From Acholeplasma oculi (GTDB taxonomy: Bacteria; Bacillota_I; Bacilli_A; Acholeplasmatales; Acholeplasmataceae): a stretch of DNA of 64,000 nt. The notes below the pieces were generated by a model. The model made no database searches, had not been told where the DNA came from, and saw only the letters and a list, made by a program, of their open reading frames with translations. The stretch is from positions 44,536 through 108,535 of the forward strand of contig NZ_FUZK01000004.1 of assembly GCF_900166985.1 (NCBI RefSeq), read 5' to 3'. This document shows, piece after piece, positions 47,576 through 58,012 of the stretch (positions within the stretch are counted from its first letter, which is position 1; each line of letters begins with the position of its first letter). The translations under genes and the position numbers were made by a program.

Positions 47576-48402
47576 AACTGAATTACCTGATGATGATATG
47601 TAACATCATTAAAATATATGTCTAAGAAATCTTCTGAGTGGTTTTCATCTACCAACACCCTAAAAACAAGTTGTTGATGCTTAATGATATACCCAACATA
47701 ACCCTGTTCTACCTCAATTAATGATGTTTGATTTTCATATATTCTTGCAGCATCTAAGGCGTTATATGTTTCTATAACAATCCAGTTGGCATCTATTGAT
47801 TCTAAAGATTTAATACTTTTCATTGGTAAATTAATTGTATTAAATTGTTCATGATCTAAGGTGATTTCGGCTTCTGTATATTGATGTTTTAAAGTGGCTT
47901 TTAAATTATAGAGTCTTGTGATAAAAGGATGTAGTGTTTTCGTGTTTGTATAATATAGCTGATATTGATAATTATATTCAAATTTATAGGTTGAAATTAA
48001 CCCTGGAAATATAGAGTTTGTGAAGTGATATACTTCTAAGACATAATAGTCAACTAAATAGACAAATACGATTTGATCAACCTTATAACTATCTTGTTTC
48101 TTCTCTTCAAAGAATTTTTCTCGTTGCGTTTTATCGCCGATCTCATAAATGTATCCTTTGACTTGAAGATCTTTATGTTCAAATGTATGTAAGTTGTTGA
48201 AATGAATTTCTTTATCTAAATAGGTTTCATTGTATTCAACAAGTTGTTCCCCGTATTGAGATTGTTCCACATCAATACCAAAAGAGACTGAATACTCAGC
48301 TAATTCTAAATCAAATAATAATTCAGAAATAATAACTCCATCTACACAAGCAGAAAGAAAAATCGTTAAAAATAAGCTTAAGAACATAAATATTTTTTTC
48401 AT
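47572..48402 (-). CDS. Hypothetical lipoprotein
   Basis: The 276-residue product has a signal peptide with lipobox FLSAC (Cys19), then a mature domain rich in Tyr, Glu and Asp with alternating beta-strand character. It has no cysteine after the lipobox and no recognised family. It is the first gene of a unit with the YiiX-like hydrolase and rmuC, overlapping the former by four bases. A surface partner of the hydrolase is plausible. Confidence 0.7.
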   Translation of the reverse strand: MKKIFMFLSLFLTIFLSACVDGVIISELLFDLELAEYSVSFGIDVEQSQYGEQLVEYNETYLDKEIHFNNLHTFEHKDLQVKGYIYEIGDKTQREKFFEEKKQDSYKVDQIVFVYLVDYYVLEVYHFTNSIFPGLISTYKFEYNYQYQLYYTNTKTLHPFITRLYNLKATLKHQYTEAEITLDHEQFNTINLPMKSIKSLESIDANWIVIETYNALDAARIYENQTSLIEVEQGYVGYIIKHQQLVFRVLVDENHSEDFLDIYFNDVTYHHQVIQL

Positions 48403-48452
48403 AACATCATTCCTTTAAAATATCTTATTTACATTATACTATTGAATTAATA

Positions 48453-48478
48453 AAAAACTGCCAATAATGGCAGTTTTT
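48453..48478 (-). terminator. Terminator of the rpmH-rnpA-yidC-jag unit
   Basis: AAAAACTGCCA and TGGCAGTTTTT form a perfect 11-base stem with a four-base loop and T-run, four bases after the jag stop. Confidence 0.88.
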
Positions 48479-48481
48479 AAG

Positions 48482-49102
48482 TTAATTTTTCTTCGGTTTA
48501 ATAATAATGGCTCTTTCTTCGCCTTCACCTTCTGAATGTGTTTCAACGTCACGCCATTCTGATAACTTAGAATGTATAATACGACGGTCAAATGCGTTCA
48601 TAGGGTCTAGTTTTACGGCAATTCTTGTTCTTGCGACATCTTTTGCTGTTTTTGTTGCGAGTATTTCAAGTTGTCTTTTTCTAGATTCATGATAATTGCC
48701 AATATCTAATGTAACTAAGACATTGTCTTCTGTAAATGTAGATAAATGGTTTCTTAATAATGTTTGGAAAGCAAGTAAGGTTTTACCTTCTTTACCAATT
48801 AATAGTGCATTCTCATCTGTTTGTACACGGTAATAGATTTCAAGTGGGGTAGTATGTCTAATTTCCATTTTTACATCAATATTGAGTGCAGTAATAATAC
48901 CTTCTAGGTATTGTTTTCCTTCGGTTGTAAGATCAATTGCAGGTGTTACTTCAAAGATTGTGTAGGATCCCACACCTAAGAAACCTCTTTTTTCTTTAAC
49001 AATTGTTGCAGAAAGTTTGTTTTCTGAAATTTTTAATATTTCTGAAGCTTTTCTTAAAGCTTCTTGGCTAGTTTTAGCCTCTACTTCAATTTTCTTTAGC
49101 AT
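48482..49102 (-). CDS. jag: Jag/KhpB RNA-binding protein
   Basis: Jag (KhpB, EloR) is an RNA-binding protein that partners with KhpA in other Firmicutes. The 206-residue protein has the Jag-N domain (MLKKIEVEAKTSQEALRKA and KRGFLGVGSYTIFEV). A KH-II domain contains LLIGKEGKTLLAFQTLLR, and the R3H domain contains RKRQLEILATKTAKDVAR and SEGEGEERAIIIKPKK. In cell-wall-less bacteria its known role in elongation control cannot apply directly. It follows yidC as in most Firmicutes. Confidence 0.94.
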   Translation of the reverse strand: MLKKIEVEAKTSQEALRKASEILKISENKLSATIVKEKRGFLGVGSYTIFEVTPAIDLTTEGKQYLEGIITALNIDVKMEIRHTTPLEIYYRVQTDENALLIGKEGKTLLAFQTLLRNHLSTFTEDNVLVTLDIGNYHESRKRQLEILATKTAKDVARTRIAVKLDPMNAFDRRIIHSKLSEWRDVETHSEGEGEERAIIIKPKKN

Positions 49103-49116
49103 GCTAAATTCCCCCT

Positions 49117-50577
49117 TTAAACAATGCTTTGAGCTGACTTAGTTTTTTCGTACTTTCTTTCGGATAATTTACGGTTAATATATGATTGACCAAGAGAGTA
49201 CAAGTTACCAATAACCCAGTAGAATCCTAATGCATTAACAGATGTAAGTGTTGTTAATACCATCATACCAATCATAACAGTAGATACTGTTTTCATTGTT
49301 TTTTCTTGTTGTAATGCTTGTTCGGTTTTCACTTGTGTTCCAGTATTTTTAGCGTAACTTGGTTTCTTACTGGATAATTTTTGTAGTAACCACATCGTTA
49401 CACCAACGATGATTGCTAATACATAACTCCATACATCACTAAATCCGCCAGCAGTTAAATCAATAAGACCAAATAAAATTGTTTTATTGCTGATGTGGTT
49501 TACATACATACCGCCAGGTACTGTAATACGGTAAACGGTTTGGAACATTGCAAGGAAGATTGGCATTTGTAAGATAGGTGTTAAACATCCTAATACAGAA
49601 ATTTTATGTTTCTTATATATAGCCATCATTTCTATTTGCATCTTTTGTTGTGATACTGGATCTTTCTTTAATGCATATTTATTTTGTAGTTTTGTCATTT
49701 CAGGTTGTGCTAATGCCATTTTCATTGACATATCATTTGCACGCGCATAGATAGGCCATGCAAGTGTTCTAACGATGATTGTTGCAAATAAAATACCTAA
49801 CCCGAAACTATTTAAACCAAATAAACCAGCAAAGAATTGCATTACAAATGAAATTGGAATAATGAACACCCAGTCCCATACATAACCTAACCAAGTATTT
49901 TCCATTTCTGTGTTAATTGGTAATTGATTATCAATCGGTTTAACTGTTTTGTTTTTAACTGTAAATACAGATTCATTAACGTCATTAAGTTCAAATCTTA
50001 AATTATTTTCAGCGTTAATTTTTAAAATATTTTGTTCATAACCTTCCGGAGTAACTAAATATAAAGATGCATTTTCACTTGTTACATCCGCTTGGCTTTC
50101 TGCACCAAATGTCGCAGAAATTACTTGGATATCTTTTAAATCTACTGGATTTGTGATTGTAGTAAAGAACAAAGTACTTACATTTTTGATTTTAACTTGA
50201 TCATCTGTAACACCATATGTAGCAGATAATGCAGAAACTGCTTTTAACTCAAAATCTGCTGCGTTTTCATCATAAACATAAACCTTATATTCTAACCCTC
50301 TAACTCTTACATTAAAGATGCTGTCATCTAATTCTGTAATTGTAACTTCAGTCGTTGCAACATTTACTAATGCTGCTGATTGGTTTGCGGTAATACTGAA
50401 GAAATCAAAATCGTCTAAAGATATGTTTGGAAAACCTGTGTTTGTATCAATCTCTGATTGAGTATAAACAATTTTATTTGGTGATAAATAAGTTCCTATT
50501 TCACTTGTGTCCGGTGAACAAGCAACAAGTACAAAGGATAATACTAACACCATTAGTATTGCTAAATATTTACGCAT
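49117..50577 (-). CDS. yidC: Membrane protein insertase YidC
   Basis: YidC inserts and folds inner-membrane proteins with or without Sec. The 486-residue protein is a lipoprotein (LVAC, Cys20) with an extended extracytoplasmic domain of about 200 residues. The Oxa1 core follows, with TIIVRTLAWPIYARANDMSMKMALAQPEM and the substrate-groove Arg in IVRT. LGCLTPILQMPIFLAMFQ and a late helix pair complete the core. It is longer than the usual 255-330 residue Gram-positive forms because of that N-terminal domain. It overlaps rnpA by eight bases. Confidence 0.95.
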   Translation of the reverse strand: MRKYLAILMVLVLSFVLVACSPDTSEIGTYLSPNKIVYTQSEIDTNTGFPNISLDDFDFFSITANQSAALVNVATTEVTITELDDSIFNVRVRGLEYKVYVYDENAADFELKAVSALSATYGVTDDQVKIKNVSTLFFTTITNPVDLKDIQVISATFGAESQADVTSENASLYLVTPEGYEQNILKINAENNLRFELNDVNESVFTVKNKTVKPIDNQLPINTEMENTWLGYVWDWVFIIPISFVMQFFAGLFGLNSFGLGILFATIIVRTLAWPIYARANDMSMKMALAQPEMTKLQNKYALKKDPVSQQKMQIEMMAIYKKHKISVLGCLTPILQMPIFLAMFQTVYRITVPGGMYVNHISNKTILFGLIDLTAGGFSDVWSYVLAIIVGVTMWLLQKLSSKKPSYAKNTGTQVKTEQALQQEKTMKTVSTVMIGMMVLTTLTSVNALGFYWVIGNLYSLGQSYINRKLSERKYEKTKSAQSIV

Positions 50578-50923
50578 TTGCGTGATCCTCTTTTTCTAAT
50601 AATTTGGCTCTATTAAGCAACTTTTCAAGTTGACTTAACATGTCATTGTAATCTAATTCACGAACTGAAGGTTTTACAACAATGACAAACATCATATGTT
50701 TTAGTTGGTTTTTATATAATGAAACGATATATCGAATGCGTCGTTTAGCTAGGTTTCTTTCTACCGCATTTCCATATTTTCGTCCGATTGAAATGGCAAA
50801 TTTAAAGTAACTCAGATCATGTTTTTTGTAATATACACCAAAATAACCGTTACCCACAGAATTTTTTTCTTTGAAAATTAAATCCATTTCATCTTTACTT
50901 TTAATAGAGTATAATCTTTTCAT
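50570..50923 (-). CDS. rnpA: Ribonuclease P protein component
   Basis: RnpA helps the catalytic RNA of RNase P to mature the 5' ends of tRNAs. The 117-residue protein has the typical opening KSKDEMDLIFKEKNSVGN and the RNR-type motif KYGNAVERNLAKRRIRYIV (RNLAKRRIR), followed by FVIVVKPSVRELDYNDM. Length is normal. It sits between rpmH and yidC in the universal rpmH-rnpA-yidC order. Confidence 0.95.
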   Translation of the reverse strand: MKRLYSIKSKDEMDLIFKEKNSVGNGYFGVYYKKHDLSYFKFAISIGRKYGNAVERNLAKRRIRYIVSLYKNQLKHMMFVIVVKPSVRELDYNDMLSQLEKLLNRAKLLEKEDHANA

Positions 50924-50945
50924 TATAGAACCTTCATATAAAAAA

Positions 50946-50999
50946 TAAAGGACTACCTCAAAAACAACATTGCTGTTTTGTTAATGATCGGGTAGTCCA
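50946..50999 (-). terminator. Hairpin between rpmH and rnpA
   Basis: GGACTACC and GGTAGTCC form a long-range stem enclosing a second small stem (AACA / TGTT), followed by TTTATTTTTT on the minus strand. It probably gives partial termination, so that rpmH is made in excess of rnpA. Confidence 0.65.
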
Positions 51000-51026
51000 G
51001 GTATTTATTAACTATTATTTAATTGA

Positions 51027-51161
51027 TTAAACAGTTAAAACGTGACGGCCTCTAGCTCTTCTTCTTGCTAATACTTTACGTCCATTAGCAGTAGCCATAC
51101 GAGCTCTAAAACCATGCGTTCTTTGATGTTTGATTTTACTTGGTTGATATGTTCTTTTCAT
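51027..51161 (-). CDS. rpmH: Ribosomal protein L34
   Basis: This is a 44-residue, highly basic large-subunit protein. It opens with [20 protein letters not shown] and ends in [13 protein letters not shown], an almost canonical L34 sequence. The ribosome site AAGGTGG lies upstream. It is the first gene left of oriC and is transcribed away from it, as in nearly all Firmicutes. Confidence 0.96.
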   Translation of the reverse strand: MKRTYQPSKIKHQRTHGFRARMATANGRKVLARRRARGRHVLTV

Positions 51162-51297
51162 AATCAAAAACCACCTTTCTTATGAAACCTTGCCTTACTT
51201 ATTATAAATAATCAACCCTCAAAAGTCAACTTAAATTTATATATAAAATAAAATGATATTTTTTACACTATCTTCCCACATAATCTTAAACATCAAT

Positions 51298-51306
51298 TGT
51301 GGATTA
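51298..51306 (-). promoter_or_regulatory. DnaA box, one mismatch
   Basis: TGTGGATTA differs from the reverse-complement consensus TGTGGATAA at one base. Confidence 0.55.
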
Positions 51307-51328
51307 TTTACCCCCTAGTTACCCACAT

Positions 51329-51337
51329 TGTGGATAA
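51329..51337 (-). promoter_or_regulatory. DnaA box
   Basis: A perfect TGTGGATAA, the reverse complement of TTATCCACA. Confidence 0.85.
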
Positions 51338-51387
51338 GTTGATTAAACGGATTAAACCTTATAATAAGGCTGTGAAGTGCTAAAAAG

Positions 51388-51396
51388 TTATCCACA
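51388..51396 (+). promoter_or_regulatory. DnaA box
   Basis: A perfect TTATCCACA. Confidence 0.88.
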
Positions 51397-51429
51397 ATGA
51401 CTCACAATGATTATTTCAAATTGGAAAAG

Positions 51430-51438
51430 TTATCCACA
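51430..51438 (+). promoter_or_regulatory. DnaA box
   Basis: A perfect TTATCCACA, next to the A/T-rich tract that precedes dnaA. Confidence 0.88.
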
Positions 51439-51486
51439 AAAAATGTGGGAAACTTTTTATTTAAAATCTAATTTCATATGCTATCA

Positions 51487-51492
51487 TATAAT
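51487..51492 (+). promoter_or_regulatory. -10 box of dnaA promoter
   Basis: TATAAT lies 31 bases upstream of the dnaA ATG. The nearby DnaA boxes suggest autoregulation. Confidence 0.5.
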
Positions 51493-51523
51493 ACGATAAC
51501 AATAAATAGAACTGGAGAAAACT

Positions 51524-52888
51524 ATGAATCCTAATGACAATTTATGGCAGACAATCTTAAAGGATTTAGAAAGACTCTACAATGAAGAAACTTATAATGA
51601 GTTATTTTCACCTGTAACGTCTACCTTTAAAGAACAAAACGGTTTAATCACTATGGTGGTTGAAAACGATTTTTTAAAGAATAGAATTAATAAATTGTAT
51701 ATCGGTAAAATTAATGAGTTAGCTACAAAATACTCAAAAACACCGGTTCGTTTTAAGTTTATCTCTCAGTCTGAGGTTGAACCTGAACCCACTTTAACAG
51801 ATAGAAAATTAACCATTGATTATCGACAAGGTAATTTAAACTCCACATATACATTCGACTCTTTTGTTGTTGGAAAATCAAATATGTTTGCTTTTAGAAT
51901 GGCGATGAAGGTAGCTGATCAACCTGGAGCGGTAGCCAATCCTTTCTATATTTTTGGCGATGTAGGTTTAGGAAAAACCCACCTCATGCAAGCAATTGGT
52001 AACTATATATTAGATACAAACGTTGAAAAACGCATTCTTTATGTTAAAGCAGATAACTTTATTGAAGATTTCGTATCCTTACTTTCAAGAAATAATAATA
52101 AAACAGAAGAATTTAATGCAAAATACAAAGATATTGATGTTATTTTAGTGGATGATATCCAAATTATGGCAAATGCTACTAAAACTCAAATGGAATTCTT
52201 TAAATTATTTGATTATCTTTATTTAAATAGTAAACAAATTGTTATTACTTCAGATAAACCTGCATCACAGTTAACGAATATTATGCCTCGTTTAACAACA
52301 CGATTTGAAGCAGGATTATCCGTAGATATCCAAGTTCCTGATTTAGAACATCGTGTCAATATTTTAAAGCGTAAAATTGCAACAATTGATGCAAATGCAG
52401 AAGTATCTGATTCCATCCTTGAATTTATTGCAACACAGTTTGCAGCAAACATTAGAGAGATGGAAGGTGCACTTATTCGTCTGATTAGTTATGCTCAAAC
52501 CTTTAACCTTGATATAACTATGGAATTAGTTAACGATGCATTAGGTGCCCTCTTAAAAACTAGAAAGAAATCAGATGCCTTAAGTGATAATAACTATGAC
52601 AAAATCCAAAGTGTCGTCTCTGATTACTTCCAAATTTCTCTACAAGACCTCATAGGGAAAAAAAGACATACCAAATTCACTATTCCGCGTCACATAGCGA
52701 TGTATCTTATAAAATTAAAATATAATATTCCTTATAAAACGATTGGTCAGTTATTTAGTGACCGTGATCATTCAACTGTTTTAGCAGCTTGTGAAAGAAT
52801 AGAAAAAGACATTCAATTAGATTCAAACTTAAAATTCGCTTTGGATTCTATAATTAAGAAAATTGATTCCACATTATCAAAGTCTTGA
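51524..52888 (+). CDS. dnaA: Chromosomal replication initiator DnaA
   Basis: DnaA binds the oriC boxes and opens the duplex. The 454-residue protein has the N-terminal domain I. The AAA+ core carries Walker A GDVGLGKTH, Walker B VILVDDIQIM, and the arginine-finger region LTTRFEAGLS. The C-terminal DNA-binding domain has the DRDHSTVLAACERIEKD signature. The ribosome site is GGAG. Its stop is TGA, which supports standard code use. Confidence 0.98.
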   Translation: MNPNDNLWQTILKDLERLYNEETYNELFSPVTSTFKEQNGLITMVVENDFLKNRINKLYIGKINELATKYSKTPVRFKFISQSEVEPEPTLTDRKLTIDYRQGNLNSTYTFDSFVVGKSNMFAFRMAMKVADQPGAVANPFYIFGDVGLGKTHLMQAIGNYILDTNVEKRILYVKADNFIEDFVSLLSRNNNKTEEFNAKYKDIDVILVDDIQIMANATKTQMEFFKLFDYLYLNSKQIVITSDKPASQLTNIMPRLTTRFEAGLSVDIQVPDLEHRVNILKRKIATIDANAEVSDSILEFIATQFAANIREMEGALIRLISYAQTFNLDITMELVNDALGALLKTRKKSDALSDNNYDKIQSVVSDYFQISLQDLIGKKRHTKFTIPRHIAMYLIKLKYNIPYKTIGQLFSDRDHSTVLAACERIEKDIQLDSNLKFALDSIIKKIDSTLSKS

Positions 52889-52947
52889 TGTTTATAATTT
52901 ATTAAAAATGTGGTAAAATAAATACTATACAAGGCGCTTAACTCGAC

Positions 52948-52956
52948 TTATCCACT
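52948..52956 (+). promoter_or_regulatory. DnaA box-like site between dnaA and dnaN
   Basis: TTATCCACT differs from the consensus at the last base. A second-cluster box after dnaA is common in Firmicutes and Mollicutes origins. Confidence 0.5.
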
Positions 52957-53014
52957 TTCCCACACAGCCTAATAACAATAATAAAGAAATAATAATTAAT
53001 AAAAGGGGTACGCT

Positions 53015-54145
53015 ATGAATTTTACAATTGATAGAGACATATTATTAAATAACTTGATCCATGTACAAAAAGGATTACCTAATAAAACTCCATTACCAAT
53101 CCTTTATGCTATTAAATTTGAAGTATTCTCAGACTACATACAATTAACTGCATCAAACTCTGATGTAGCTATTCAAGTCTTAGTAGATGATTCTTCTTTA
53201 AAAGTGCATAAAACTGGAAAGATTGCACTACCTGGTAGATATTTTATTGATATTATTCGTAAAGTGGCTGCAAGTCGTATTGAAATTGTTTTACAAGAAG
53301 AAAGATTATTAGTTATAAAAGCTGACCGTTCTGAATTTAAACTGAAACTCATGGATGTTGAGGATTATCCAGATGTTGATTTCCTTGATTTAGCAGAACC
53401 TGTGATTTTATCTTCAGATATGATTAAAGAAATCATTAAAGCAACTAATTTTGCTACTGCTGATAATGAAAAAAGACCTATTTTAACAGGTGTTAATTTT
53501 AAATATCAAGATAACCACTTATATGCGGTTGCAACAGACTCATATCGTCTATCTCAAAAGAATTTAAGTCTAAGAACACACTCTAAAACATTTAATATTG
53601 TAATTCCTAATAAATCACTAGATGAACTTTCAAAAATTTTAGATCATATTCAAGAAGAGATTGAAGTTTATATCAATCCGAATAAAGTATTATTTAAAAT
53701 GAATAAAATTTGGTTCCAAACAAGACTATTAGAAGGAACATATCCAGATACATTTAAAATTATTCCAACAACATTTCCAACAGTTATTTCATTTAACAAA
53801 GAAGAACTATTAAGTGCTGTAGACCGTGTGTCTTTATTATCTCCAAGGGATAAAGAATCCAACTACAATATTATTAAATTAACACTCAGACAAGATCAAG
53901 TTGTTGAAATTTCTTCTACAAACACAGAAATCGGTGATGCAAAAGAAGAAATTATACCAACAAGTGATGTTGTTGGAGGATTAATTTCAATTGCTTTTAG
54001 TTCTAAATATTTAAATGAAGCTTTAAAAGCATTTAATTCAACTGAAGTCACACTAAACTTTGCTGGAGAAATCAAACCCTTTGTTATAAAAGGAAATATG
54101 GATAGCGACTTACTTCATTTAATCCTTCCAGTTAGAATCGATTAA
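53015..54145 (+). CDS. dnaN: DNA polymerase III beta subunit (sliding clamp)
   Basis: The clamp encircles DNA and tethers polymerase. The 376-residue protein consists of three similar domains, opening with MNFTIDRDILLNNLIHVQKGLPNKTPLPIL. It has the FATADNEKRPILTGVNFKY segment and a C-terminal hydrophobic cleft tail ending LILPVRID. Length is normal. It lies 126 bases after dnaA and ends in a strong terminator. Confidence 0.97.
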   Translation: MNFTIDRDILLNNLIHVQKGLPNKTPLPILYAIKFEVFSDYIQLTASNSDVAIQVLVDDSSLKVHKTGKIALPGRYFIDIIRKVAASRIEIVLQEERLLVIKADRSEFKLKLMDVEDYPDVDFLDLAEPVILSSDMIKEIIKATNFATADNEKRPILTGVNFKYQDNHLYAVATDSYRLSQKNLSLRTHSKTFNIVIPNKSLDELSKILDHIQEEIEVYINPNKVLFKMNKIWFQTRLLEGTYPDTFKIIPTTFPTVISFNKEELLSAVDRVSLLSPRDKESNYNIIKLTLRQDQVVEISSTNTEIGDAKEEIIPTSDVVGGLISIAFSSKYLNEALKAFNSTEVTLNFAGEIKPFVIKGNMDSDLLHLILPVRID

Positions 54146-54168
54146 ACATTTCAATGATTTGTAAAACT

Positions 54169-54200
54169 AACCTAGAGTAAAATCTAGGTTTTATTTTTTT
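54169..54200 (+). terminator. Terminator of dnaN
   Basis: AACCTAGA and TCTAGGTT form a perfect eight-base stem with a six-base loop followed by TTATTTTTTT. Confidence 0.88.
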
Positions 54201-54266
54201 ATGAGCAAAACATTTGCTATGTAGCTTCAATATTTATAAGATTTCCCTATAAAGGAGGGCACTTTT

Positions 54267-54611
54267 ATGCAAACGTCTCAAAGTGAAACAAAATTGATTA
54301 ATAGGGTTTCAAAATACAAGGAACCATTCAGATCTATAGGGTTAAAATTACATGAAACCATCATGAAAACCAGACCAGAGTTACAACCTTCTTCTATGTA
54401 TGGTATGCCAGCATATAGAGACCCAAACACTAAAAAACTTGTGTGTTTTTTTAGACATGATGAATACGTTACCTTTGGTTTACTTGAAGATGCAGTATTT
54501 GAATTTGATGATCAAAATCAGATGATACCAACATCATGGTTTATCAAAGTATTCAATGACACTGTGAAAAAAAATATTGTCAGTATTTTAGAAAAACATA
54601 TCCAAAAATAA
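54267..54611 (+). CDS. DUF1801-like small protein
   Basis: The 114-residue protein resembles the DUF1801/YdhG fold. It has LHETIMKTRPELQPSSMYGMPAYRD followed by KKLVCFFRHDEYVTFGLLED, a pattern seen in small alpha/beta proteins of unknown or iron-related function. No catalytic motif is recognised. The ribosome site AAAGGAGGG is strong and a clear terminator follows, so it is a single-gene unit inserted between dnaN and yaaA, which are usually adjacent. Confidence 0.7.
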   Translation: MQTSQSETKLINRVSKYKEPFRSIGLKLHETIMKTRPELQPSSMYGMPAYRDPNTKKLVCFFRHDEYVTFGLLEDAVFEFDDQNQMIPTSWFIKVFNDTVKKNIVSILEKHIQK

Positions 54612-54618
54612 CTACTTA

Positions 54619-54648
54619 AAAAGATTCCTACTTTGGGAATCTTTTTTT
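54619..54648 (+). terminator. Terminator of the DUF1801-like gene
   Basis: AAAGATTCC and GGAATCTTT form a perfect stem with a seven-base loop and T-run. Confidence 0.85.
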
Positions 54649-54823
54649 ATAAAAAATGCATGAAATTTTACATCAGGTTTATATTTTATAAAAATTATAA
54701 ATAAGAATACATACAACGAAAACGTTCATATTTCCATTTTTCAAGTATTTTACACCAAAAGACTTGTTACACATTTACTTAAAAAAAAGCGCTAAAATCG
54801 GCGTATTTTTCCTTATATTATGA

Positions 54824-54829
54824 TATAAT
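54824..54829 (+). promoter_or_regulatory. -10 box of yaaA-recF-gyrBA unit
   Basis: TATAAT lies 25 bases ahead of the yaaA start. The 240-base gap before it shows no gene. Confidence 0.5.
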
Positions 54830-54854
54830 ATAAATAGCGAATGAGGATAAATGA

Positions 54855-55057
54855 ATGAATGAATTTAAAATTAACGGGGACCACATTACAATTTCACAAC
54901 TTTTAAAGGTATTAGACTACGTCGTTTCAGGTGGTGAAACGAAGTATTTTTTATTAGAGAATGAATGCTTGTTAAATGAATCTCCAATTTATGAAAAGAA
55001 TAAAAAGATACGTGTTGGGGACATCGTTACCATCAACGGTAAAAGATTTTTAATGAT

Positions 55058-55061
<4 letters not shown>
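54855..55061 (+). CDS. yaaA: S4-domain protein YaaA
   Basis: This 68-residue RNA-binding S4-domain protein is normally encoded between dnaN and recF in Firmicutes. It has the pattern [25 protein letters not shown] and ends [21 protein letters not shown]4 proteins of this type are linked to ribosome assembly. Its stop overlaps the recF ATG by four bases (ATGA). Confidence 0.88.
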
Positions 55062-57998
<2,937 letters not shown>

Positions 57999-58012
57999 GA
58001 AGGGGTAATAAA

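Larger units (their letters stand above)
51180..51523. other. Replication origin region (oriC)
   Basis: The 360-base gap between rpmH and dnaA holds DnaA boxes: TTATCCACA at 51388-51396 and 51430-51438, the reverse-strand TGTGGATAA at 51329-51337, and a one-mismatch TGTGGATTA at 51298-51306. A/T-rich tracts flank them at 51185-51290 and 51440-51520 and could be the unwinding element. Genes point away on both sides. A further near-box is found after dnaA. Confidence 0.9.

Noticed and set aside
54716..54732. cre-like sequence GAAAACGTTC upstream of yaaA
   Set aside because: It has a short AACGTT core and too many mismatches to the cre consensus, and it lies about 95 bases from the promoter.
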